From contig JADHOU010000109.1 in NCBI GenBank assembly GCA_016778825.1, positions 1 to 5,580 of the forward strand: DNA of 5,580 nt, given 5' to 3'. The notes below the pieces were generated by a model. It worked only from the letters and a program-made list of their open reading frames with translations, ran no database searches and had not been told where the DNA came from. The stretch is from Candidatus Puniceispirillum sp. (GTDB lineage: Bacteria > Pseudomonadota > Alphaproteobacteria > Puniceispirillales > Puniceispirillaceae). How positions within the stretch are numbered: position 1 is the stretch's first letter; every line of letters begins with the position of its first letter. The translations under genes and the position numbers were made by a program. Of the stretch, positions 1-4,713 are shown piece by piece.

Positions 1-68
1 GCCAAGCCGATTAGCCAATTCCAGCCGGCAGATCCCTGAACGGATATCGTGTCGTGCTGGCGCTTTGT
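1..68. other. Unassigned left edge, downstream of rpoZ
   Basis: This short stretch lies downstream of rpoZ on the minus strand. One minus frame stays open to the window edge but has no ATG or GTG start and no recognisable motif. One plus frame gives 12 residues ending in TGA at 37-39, also unrecognisable. In many alphaproteobacteria a rel/spoT (p)ppGpp gene follows rpoZ, but nothing visible here proves it. I see no hairpin followed by a U-run that would act as an rpoZ terminator. Confidence 0.3.
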
Positions 69-479
69 CTAATCTTCACCCTGCATTTCAGACAGGTCAA
101 CATCTTCAAAGCCTGATGGCTCTAATTCTTCAGGGCTGGCAATCTGCATGCCGCTGGTTTCGCCTTCATCATCGCTGTAATCGCCAACCATTTCCGACAG
201 ATCAACCTCGGCAGCAATCGCCGCATCATCACGGATTTCCTGCTCTTCACGGATCGCAACGCGCTGCAGCTTTTTGATCAAACCTTCGCCAAGGACACCA
301 AGATCGACCGTTTCGGCAGCAATTTCACGAAGCGCAACAACCGGATTTTTGTCGTTATCACGATCAATTGTTGGCAAATCGCCTTTCAAAATTCCGCGTG
401 CGCGCTGGCCAGCCGTCAACACAAGGTCAAACCGGTTAGGAATTTTCTCGATGCAATCTTCAACGGTAACGCGTGCCAT
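69..479 (-). CDS. rpoZ: DNA-directed RNA polymerase omega subunit
   Basis: Omega is the small RNA polymerase subunit. It binds the beta-prime C-terminal region and helps assembly, and in several proteobacteria it takes part in the ppGpp response. The 136-residue product opens with the omega signature [20 protein letters not shown] (1-20), followed by TAGQRARGI (22-30) and [10 protein letters not shown] (45-54), typical of the family. The ATG at 479 is chosen over an upstream in-frame TTG at 506 because it begins the conserved domain and has a strong AAGGAG six bases upstream. Residues 91-136 form a tail with 17 Asp/Glu and no Lys, Arg or His. Within it VDLSEM occurs twice (92-97 and 127-132). 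The stop is TAG. The gene is in the same orientation as folK, which ends 188 bases upstream, so it may have its own promoter. The family call is very secure; the role of the tail is unknown. Confidence 0.97.
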   Translation of the reverse strand: MARVTVEDCIEKIPNRFDLVLTAGQRARGILKGDLPTIDRDNDKNPVVALREIAAETVDLGVLGEGLIKKLQRVAIREEQEIRDDAAIAAEVDLSEMVGDYSDDEGETSGMQIASPEELEPSGFEDVDLSEMQGED

Positions 480-485
480 GAATAT

Positions 486-491
486 CTCCTT
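486..491 (-). promoter_or_regulatory. rpoZ ribosome binding site
   Basis: The minus strand reads AAGGAG six bases before the ATG at 479. This near-perfect Shine-Dalgarno sequence decides the start and rules out the upstream TTG at 506. Confidence 0.85.
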
Positions 492-667
492 GTCCTGATT
501 GATCAAATGGCCAATTCATCCAAAGATGACGGCATTTTTTGGCAAAGCCTCACTAGAAAAACTAGCAGGCATCTACCATTCAATCCTAAAATGCGCAAAA
601 ACTATGCGGGGTGTACCCTAAATTCGAGGTCTGAACAAGCAAAAAGCAGCAGATAAACCAGCCCGAT

Positions 668-1168
668 TTATCCGGCAAGCCTGATTTGCTGGTCAGCAGG
701 AATCATCGTAATCAAATCTTGAATCGCGATACCACTCAAAGGATGCACCCAATCAGGGCATAATTCACCAAGCGGCAACAAAACAAAGGCACGCTCATGC
801 ACCCGCGGATGCGGTAGTACCAAGTCACTGGCATCGCTTACCATGCCCGCAAAATCAAGCAAATCAAGATCAAGAACCCGTGCCGCGTTGCGTTCCGCCC
901 TGATCCGGCCAAAGCGCCGTTCAATGCGGTGTAACGCCGCCAATGTCGATGCAGCATCCAGTTCGGTTGTCGCTTCGGCAACAGCGTTAAGATACCAAGG
1001 TTGATCAGAAATCGGCACAGGTGCGGATTCATACCAATGTGACAGCGCCGACAAATACACCCCCTCATCAGCAAGCGCTGATACGGCTGCAACACATCCC
1101 TCGCGTGGGCTTGCATAGCCATCCGGTGTCAGATTTGCACCAAGTCCGATAAAAAGTCGGGAACCCAT
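668..1168 (-). CDS. folK: 2-amino-4-hydroxy-6-hydroxymethyldihydropteridine diphosphokinase (HPPK)
   Basis: This cytoplasmic enzyme transfers pyrophosphate from ATP to 6-hydroxymethyl-7,8-dihydropterin, the step before dihydropteroate synthase in folate synthesis. With the start at 1168 the product is 166 residues, the normal length for single-domain HPPK. Visible motifs are IGLGANL near the N terminus (7-13), YESAPV (46-51), QPWYLNAV (56-63), ERRFGRIRAERNAAR followed by VLDLDLLDF (83-106), and LPHPRVHERAFVLLPLG (118-134). D100 and D102 match the two metal-binding aspartates of the family, and R97 matches the conserved arginine before them. The frame stays open upstream with ATGs at 1180 and 1249. 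I chose 1168 because HPPKs normally begin directly before the first beta strand; the ribosome binding site there is weak (GGA nine bases upstream). The 1249 start would add 27 residues with a hydrophobic beginning. The function is secure and the start is uncertain. Confidence 0.93.
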   Translation of the reverse strand: MGSRLFIGLGANLTPDGYASPREGCVAAVSALADEGVYLSALSHWYESAPVPISDQPWYLNAVAEATTELDAASTLAALHRIERRFGRIRAERNAARVLDLDLLDFAGMVSDASDLVLPHPRVHERAFVLLPLGELCPDWVHPLSGIAIQDLITMIPADQQIRLAG

Positions 1169-1263
1169 GATTTCGTCCATATCTATGCCGCTGTCATCAC
1201 CGGAATGGGTGGTAGCATAATTTGCCAATATTATCAGCCAAACAAACATGCTGCCGTCTGAAA

Positions 1264-1293
1264 AACATATTTTGACCCGTCATTTGGTGGCAA
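1264..1293 (-). promoter_or_regulatory. Candidate folK promoter
   Basis: On the minus strand TTGCCA (1288-1293, 5 of 6 matches to the -35 consensus) is followed after 18 bases by TATGTT (1264-1269, 4 of 6 to the -10 consensus). Transcription would begin near 1257, leaving a leader of roughly 90 bases before the preferred ATG at 1168 but only a few bases before the ATG at 1249. This indirectly supports the shorter protein. It is a consensus match only. Confidence 0.35.
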
Positions 1294-1368
1294 ATTTAGA
1301 AAAAAGCGACATGTTAATGCGATTTCATCTTGAAAAATGCCAAGTGGTTCTATTCGATAAAGCGACAA

Positions 1369-1404
1369 TATTAAATTAAATTTTTGTAATATATATTTTT
1401 TGGA
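1369..1404 (+). promoter_or_regulatory. AT-rich upstream region of the NYN gene with weak RBS
   Basis: About 30 bases are almost pure A/T, including TAATAT and TATATT as possible -10 boxes, immediately before the NYN gene. No good -35 box stands at the right distance. A GGA at 1402-1404, eight bases before the ATG at 1413, is the only Shine-Dalgarno-like element. The base composition contrasts with the flanking genes and fits the promoter side of a divergent pair, but no exact promoter can be assigned. Confidence 0.35.
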
Positions 1405-1412
1405 CATTTTTT

Positions 1413-1961
1413 ATGAGACCTGAAAAAACAGCACTTTTTATTGATGGTTCGAACTTTTATGCTGCAACACGACTGCTAAATATGGACGTCGATTATGCCA
1501 AGCTTCATGCCCATTTTAGCCAAAACGCAAATTTGATACGAGCCTATTACTACACCGCCCTTCCCGAAGATCAGGAATTTTCACCGCTACGGCCATTGAT
1601 TGACTGGCTGGATTACAATGGATTTGCCGTTGTCAGCAAATTAACCCGTGAATTCACTGATCCCGAAACCGGCAAAAAACGCACCAAGGGCAATATGGAT
1701 ATGGAACTTGCCCTCGATATGTTGAAACTGGCACCACATATCGATCACGCCATTTTATTTTCGGGTGATGGGGATTTTTGCCGCCTTCTTGAAGATGTAC
1801 AGGGCATGGGCGTTCGGGTGTCGGTAGTATCAACAACCAAAACCTCACCACCAATGGCAGCCGACTCATTGCGCCGGATGGCCGATATTTTTGTCGAGAT
1901 GGATCACCTCCGCAATCAGATTGCGCGGCCCTTACGCCAAGCCGAGGCTGTGCCCGTCTAA
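1413..1961 (+). CDS. NYN domain protein, LabA/DUF88 family (PIN-like nuclease fold)
   Basis: The 182-residue protein carries the hallmarks of the NYN domain, a PIN-like fold expected to bind a divalent metal and act on RNA. Visible motifs are ALFIDGSNFY (7-16, with D11 and N14), KGNMDMELALDML (92-104, with D96 and D102) and ILFSGDGDF (114-122, with D120 and D122). These acidic positions are the usual metal ligands, so the active site appears intact. A VRVSVVS strand (134-140) and a C-terminal helical stretch complete the single domain; there is no extra C-terminal module. No signal peptide or membrane segment is seen. The gene is divergent from folK and convergent with smpB, whose stop lies 36 bases away, so it has its own promoter. 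Similar proteins occur near smpB and rpoZ in other alphaproteobacteria as far as I recall. The substrate is unknown, and nuclease activity is inferred from the family fold. Confidence 0.9.
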   Translation: MRPEKTALFIDGSNFYAATRLLNMDVDYAKLHAHFSQNANLIRAYYYTALPEDQEFSPLRPLIDWLDYNGFAVVSKLTREFTDPETGKKRTKGNMDMELALDMLKLAPHIDHAILFSGDGDFCRLLEDVQGMGVRVSVVSTTKTSPPMAADSLRRMADIFVEMDHLRNQIARPLRQAEAVPV

Positions 1962-1997
1962 AATGGCGGCGCCTATCTAGAATGATTGGGCAAATGC

Positions 1998-2468
1998 CTA
2001 GCCGTTGCGGCTGCGAAGCAAACGCGCCTTATCACGGCTCCATGTCCGGTCTTTATCGGCCTGACGCTTGTCTTGCTTTTTGCGTCCCTTGGCCAGACCA
2101 ATCTGGATTTTGGCAACACCACGATCATTAAAATACATGGCCAATGGTACTAACGTCATGCCTTCGCGCCGAATTAGGCCAAGCATGCGGTTCCGTTCTC
2201 GCACCTTTACCAATAATTCGCGCGGCCGCTTTGGTTCGTGATTCACACGGGCCGGCTCATAAATTGGAATATTGGCATTAAACAGCACAAGACGACCATT
2301 ATTCTCACCAGCGTAGGATTCGGCGATGCTGGCGCGTCCGCTTCGCAGCGATTTGACCTCACTGCCTTGCAAAATCAGACCAGCTTCGATTTTTTCTTCG
2401 ATTTGATATTCATGCCGCGCTTTGCGGTTTTCCGCAATTCGTCCAGTCGAGATAGTGCCTTTAGCCAT
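1998..2468 (-). CDS. smpB: SsrA (tmRNA)-binding protein SmpB
   Basis: SmpB binds tmRNA and delivers it to stalled ribosomes for trans-translation, its C-terminal tail occupying the empty mRNA channel. The 156-residue product shows the family blocks in order: ENRKARHEY (13-21), GSEVKSLRSGRAS (35-47), NHEPKRPRELL (76-86), and the basic tail beginning LAKGRKKQDKR (125-135) followed by RTWSRDKARLL (141-151). Length is normal. The ATG at 2468 is preferred to an in-frame TTG at 2483 because homologues start with M-A-K and a GGA sits six bases upstream. It lies 40 bases downstream of dapA on the same strand with no terminator between, so co-transcription is likely. A short GC-rich inverted repeat sits in that gap. 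No tmRNA gene (ssrA) is visible in the window. Confidence 0.96.
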   Translation of the reverse strand: MAKGTISTGRIAENRKARHEYQIEEKIEAGLILQGSEVKSLRSGRASIAESYAGENNGRLVLFNANIPIYEPARVNHEPKRPRELLVKVRERNRMLGLIRREGMTLVPLAMYFNDRGVAKIQIGLAKGRKKQDKRQADKDRTWSRDKARLLRSRNG

Positions 2469-2474
2469 GATATA

Positions 2475-2477
2475 TCC
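2475..2477 (-). promoter_or_regulatory. smpB ribosome binding site (weak)
   Basis: The minus strand reads GGA six bases before the ATG at 2468. It is short but correctly spaced, and it lies inside the sequence that would be coding if the TTG at 2483 were the start. Confidence 0.5.
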
Positions 2478-2483
2478 GTTCAA

Positions 2484-2501
2484 GCTGGCACGGGCGCCAG
2501 C
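2484..2501 (-). repeat. Inverted repeat in the dapA-smpB gap
   Basis: On the minus strand GCTGGC, a six-base loop, then GCCAGC form a perfect six-pair GC-rich stem between dapA and smpB. It lies six bases upstream of the smpB GGA element. No U-run follows, so it is not a classical intrinsic terminator. It could be an mRNA processing or stability element, or chance. Confidence 0.45.
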
Positions 2502-2508
2502 AATATCC

Positions 2509-3411
2509 CTAATTCAGCAAACCCGCACTACGAAGGGCGGCTTCGACACGGGCTTTGCTTTCTGGTGCAATCTCGCAAAGCGGCAAACGCGTTTCGGCAC
2601 TGCAAACCCCAAGCAATTCAGCAGCATATTTCACCGGACCCGGGCTTGCTTCGCAGAACATCGAATCATGAAGCGGCATCAGGCGTTCATTGATGCTTTG
2701 CGCGGTAGCAATATCACCAGCCGCCCAAGCGGCATGCATTTCGCTCAACAATTTTGGCGCGACATTCGCCGTAACCGAAATACAGCCATGTCCGCCCGCT
2801 GCCAGATATGGCAGGGCGGTTGCATCTTCGCCAGATAATTGCGCAAAATCAGCTCCAAGAAGATTGCGAAGCCGTGTTGGACGCCCAACATCGGCAGTGG
2901 CATCCTTAATCCCTGTGATATTGGCATGATCAGCAGCAAGACGTGCCATGGTCGCATCATCAACCTTCACAATTGACCGGCCCGGAATATCATAGACTAT
3001 AACCGGCACTGAAACGGCCTTGGCAACGGCTGAAAAATGCTGATACAGCCCTTCTTGGGTTGGCTTGTTATAATAGGGGCTGACAATCAGAACCGCATCC
3101 GCGCCGGCCGCTGCGCCAGTTTTGGCAAGCCGCACCGCTTCAGCCGTGCTGTTTGATCCGGCACCAGCAATAACCGGCACACGGCCAGCGGCCTGTTTGA
3201 TACATAGTTCGACAACAAGATCATGTTCTTCATGTGACAATGTCGGTGACTCGCCAGTTGTCCCAACAGGGATCAGCGCGGCAGTACCATTTTCAATTTG
3301 CCAGTCAACCAGTTTGCAAAACGCGTCCTTGTCGATCTGCCCGTTTTTAAAAGGCGTAACAAGAGCGGTGCAAGAACCGGAAAAAACAGCGTTTGTTGAT
3401 GCTGGTGACAT
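2509..3411 (-). CDS. dapA: 4-hydroxy-tetrahydrodipicolinate synthase
   Basis: DapA condenses pyruvate with L-aspartate-4-semialdehyde, the first committed step to diaminopimelate and lysine. The 300-residue TIM barrel has full family length. Residues corresponding to the E. coli enzyme (offset about 7-8) are present: T51-T52 in GTTGES, Y114 in SPYYN, Y140 and R145 in YDIPGRS, and the Schiff-base lysine K169 in GIKDA. The lysine-binding feedback positions of the Gram-negative type also appear kept (S55, H60, H63, N87, E91, Y113), with the E. coli A49 position replaced by P56, so feedback inhibition by lysine is plausible. The ATG at 3411 is supported by AAGGAG seven bases upstream. It is the first gene of a probable dapA-smpB transcript and is divergent from the dehydratase. 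The stop is TAG. The call is highly secure. Confidence 0.97.
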   Translation of the reverse strand: MSPASTNAVFSGSCTALVTPFKNGQIDKDAFCKLVDWQIENGTAALIPVGTTGESPTLSHEEHDLVVELCIKQAAGRVPVIAGAGSNSTAEAVRLAKTGAAAGADAVLIVSPYYNKPTQEGLYQHFSAVAKAVSVPVIVYDIPGRSIVKVDDATMARLAADHANITGIKDATADVGRPTRLRNLLGADFAQLSGEDATALPYLAAGGHGCISVTANVAPKLLSEMHAAWAAGDIATAQSINERLMPLHDSMFCEASPGPVKYAAELLGVCSAETRLPLCEIAPESKARVEAALRSAGLLN

Positions 3412-3418
3412 TGTTCAT

Positions 3419-3424
3419 CTCCTT
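3419..3424 (-). promoter_or_regulatory. dapA ribosome binding site
   Basis: The minus strand reads AAGGAG seven bases before the ATG at 3411, a strong Shine-Dalgarno site that fixes the start. A small CGGC-loop-GCCG hairpin (3427-3439) sits immediately upstream of it and may affect access. Confidence 0.85.
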
Positions 3425-3447
3425 ACGGCACAAAGCCGATAACCATA

Positions 3448-3472
3448 TTGCGGTAAAATAGGCATGCCGCAA
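3448..3472. repeat. Operator-like inverted repeat TTGCGG-N13-CCGCAA
   Basis: A perfect six-base inverted repeat with a 13-base centre lies 37 bases upstream of dapA. The centre includes the palindrome GGCATGCC, which overlaps the right arm. The repeat covers the candidate dapA -10 box and could be a repressor site or a leader hairpin. It may also be chance, since six-base arms are short. Confidence 0.4.
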
Positions 3473-3483
3473 GATAAACACAA
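3455..3483 (-). promoter_or_regulatory. Candidate dapA promoter
   Basis: On the minus strand TTGTGT (3478-3483, 3 of 6 to -35) is followed after 17 bases by TATTTT (3455-3460, 4 of 6 to -10). Initiation would fall near 3448, giving a leader of about 37 bases. It is a weak consensus match, placed mainly because it is the best-spaced pair close to the gene. Confidence 0.3.
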
Positions 3484-3507
3484 GCCAACAATTATTGTCG
3501 TTTGAGA

Positions 3508-3531
3508 GCGGCAGCCTGTGGCTGTGGCCGC
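3508..3531. repeat. GC-rich hairpin in the dapA/dehydratase intergenic region
   Basis: CAGCC-TGT-GGCTG (3512-3524) is a perfect five-pair stem. It is extended by GCGG (3508-3511) pairing with CCGC (3528-3531) across a three-base bulge. No U-run follows on either strand. It sits centrally between two divergent genes, about 96 bases from the dapA start and 141 from the dehydratase start. Confidence 0.4.
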
Positions 3532-3556
3532 ACCCTGCCCCCGCACCGCCCGTCAA

Positions 3557-3562
3557 TATACT
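3557..3562 (+). promoter_or_regulatory. Possible distal -10 box for the dehydratase
   Basis: TATACT matches the -10 consensus at 5 of 6 positions. The best -35 partner is poor (CTGCCC at 3535-3540, spacer 16). If used, it would give a leader of about 100 bases that contains the C-rich tract and the small leader ORF. Confidence 0.25.
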
Positions 3563-3609
3563 CCAACAATATGCCCGCCAACATGCCCAAACAACAAATC
3601 CCGGTTTGA

Positions 3610-3638
3610 TTGACCTTATTTCGGAAAGGATCTAATTT
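3610..3638 (+). promoter_or_regulatory. Candidate proximal promoter of the dehydratase
   Basis: TTGACC (3610-3615, 5 of 6 to -35) is followed after 17 bases by TAATTT (3633-3638, 3 of 6 to -10). Initiation near 3645 would leave about 28 bases before the ATG at 3673. If this is the real promoter, the in-frame TTG at 3610 cannot be the start codon and the small leader ORF at 3638 would not be transcribed. Confidence 0.35.
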
Positions 3639-3676
3639 TGCGCGACATAATCTTTGTTTGGAAATATCACAAATGA
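3638..3676 (+). CDS. Possible 12-codon leader ORF overlapping the dehydratase start
   Basis: A TTG codon seven bases after AAGGA (3626-3630) opens a 12-residue reading frame, MRDIIFVWKYHK. Its TGA overlaps the dehydratase ATG as ATGA (3673-3676). The dehydratase itself has only a weak GGA ten bases upstream, so translational coupling would make sense. The peptide contains two adjacent Ile codons and a Val codon. There is no homology support for so short a peptide, and it depends on a promoter upstream of 3626. Treat it as speculative. Confidence 0.25.
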   Translation: MRDIIFVWKYHK

Positions 3677-4692
3677 CACATTCAACATCCCTGCCGCAAA
3701 CCGCTAACGGCGCGCTTCAAATTGACCTTGCCACGATCCAGGCTGCTGCCGACCGGATACGGCCTCATATTTTCAAAACGCCACTTTTGGAATCCCCGCG
3801 GCTAAATGATTTTTTGGGGCGGCGCCTTCTGGTAAAAGCCGAAGCTTTGCAACATACAGGGTCGTTCAAATTGCGCGGCGCAACCAATGCGGTTTGGAGC
3901 CTTGACGATGGTGTTCGCCATGTTGTGGCCTTTTCCAGCGGTAATCACGCCCAAGGCGTTGCTCGCGCCGTTACATCACGCGGCCTGAAAGCCACCATCA
4001 TCATGCCTGAAGATACGCCAGCGACGAAAATCGAAGGCACCAAGGCTTATGGCGCCGATGTTGTAACCTATGATCGCTATACGGAATCACGCGAAGAGAT
4101 TGGCGAGGCGCTAAGCCGGAAATATGATGCCAATCTGATCAAACCCTATGATGATGTTCGGGTGATTGCTGGACAAGGCACGGTTGGGCTGGAAATCGGC
4201 CAACAGGCAAGTGTGATGGGCATTGTTCCCGATGCACTAATCTGTTGCTGTGGCGGTGGCGGCCTGATTGCAGGAACCAGTATCGCGCTTCATGCACATT
4301 TTCCCGAGACCAAAATCTGGTGCGCCGAACCCGAATTTTACGATGATACGAAACGGTCATTGGAAACCGGCACAATTGAACGGGCGCAAACCGACAAATC
4401 ATCAATTTGTGATGCGATTGTAACGCCAGAACCCGGGCAATTGACCTTTCCGGTGAATCGCAAACATCTGTCAGGCGGTGCCGTTGTCAGCGACCAGCAA
4501 GTGCTTAAAACCATTGCAACGCTGTTCAAGCATCTAAAAATCATTGTCGAACCGGGCGGTGCGGTTGCTGTTGCTGCAGTTTTGACCGGACAGGTCCCCG
4601 CCGGTGCCAATAATATCATTGCAGTGGCATCAGGCGGCAATATTGACCGTGATATGTTTAAACGCGCGCTTGATGAAGAGCCTTTTTTCTAG
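3673..4692 (+). CDS. PLP-dependent threonine/serine dehydratase, short form without ACT domain
   Basis: This is a fold-type II PLP enzyme of the threonine/serine dehydratase family, expected to deaminate L-threonine or L-serine to 2-oxobutyrate or pyruvate. In the 339-residue product the PLP lysine is K66 in TGSFKLRGA (62-70). SSGNHAQG (88-95) is the substrate/PLP loop, GGGGL (194-198) binds the cofactor phosphate, and SGGN (320-323) contacts the PLP ring nitrogen. E219 and D225 fit the divalent-metal site of serine racemase-type members. No C-terminal ACT regulatory domain is present, so it is unlike biosynthetic allosteric IlvA and nearer to catabolic or serine-racemase-like members. An upstream in-frame TTG at 3610 would add 21 residues but lies in a likely promoter; 3673 is the first ATG. 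Three consecutive cysteines (191-193) precede the glycine loop. The true substrate could also be hydroxyaspartate or another beta-hydroxy amino acid. Transcription is divergent from dapA. Confidence 0.9.
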   Translation: MTHSTSLPQTANGALQIDLATIQAAADRIRPHIFKTPLLESPRLNDFLGRRLLVKAEALQHTGSFKLRGATNAVWSLDDGVRHVVAFSSGNHAQGVARAVTSRGLKATIIMPEDTPATKIEGTKAYGADVVTYDRYTESREEIGEALSRKYDANLIKPYDDVRVIAGQGTVGLEIGQQASVMGIVPDALICCCGGGGLIAGTSIALHAHFPETKIWCAEPEFYDDTKRSLETGTIERAQTDKSSICDAIVTPEPGQLTFPVNRKHLSGGAVVSDQQVLKTIATLFKHLKIIVEPGGAVAVAAVLTGQVPAGANNIIAVASGGNIDRDMFKRALDEEPFF

Positions 4693-4713
4693 AGATGGCG
4701 TAAGTTTTCTAGA
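4685..4713. repeat. Direct repeat TTTTCTAGA spanning both convergent stop codons
   Basis: TTTTCTAGA occurs at 4685-4693 and 4705-4713. The first copy contains the dehydratase stop TAG on the plus strand. The second contains the methyltransferase stop TAG on the minus strand, because CTAG reads the same on both strands. Only 16 bases separate the two genes and no terminator hairpin is visible. Confidence 0.5.

Noticed and set aside
1..39. Tail of a plus-strand gene ending at 39
   Set aside because: Only 12 residues are visible with no recognisable motif; the frame could be open by chance.
501..536. Ten-codon ATG frame upstream of rpoZ as a leader peptide
   Set aside because: It has no Shine-Dalgarno sequence and no meaningful codon pattern; rpoZ already has its own strong ribosome binding site.
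552..565. CTAG-AAAAA-CTAG in the folK-rpoZ gap as a hairpin or regulatory site
   Set aside because: The stem is only four pairs because CTAG is self-complementary, and no U-run or promoter element is arranged around it.
2000..2012. AGCCG-TTG-CGGCT stem at the 3' end of smpB as a terminator
   Set aside because: The stem is short, lies inside the coding sequence, and no U-run follows on either strand.
2238..2838. Long plus-strand open frames antisense to smpB and dapA
   Set aside because: They lie opposite two well-recognised genes, have no family motifs or ribosome binding sites, and read as low-complexity shadows of the real coding frames.
3535..3603. G-quadruplex on the minus strand of the dapA upstream region
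   Set aside because: The closely spaced part has only three runs of three or more G; a fourth run is too far away for a confident canonical motif.
3412..3610. Lysine riboswitch upstream of dapA
   Set aside because: The leader from the likely start site is too short and lacks the multi-helix architecture of the lysine riboswitch; only small local hairpins are present.
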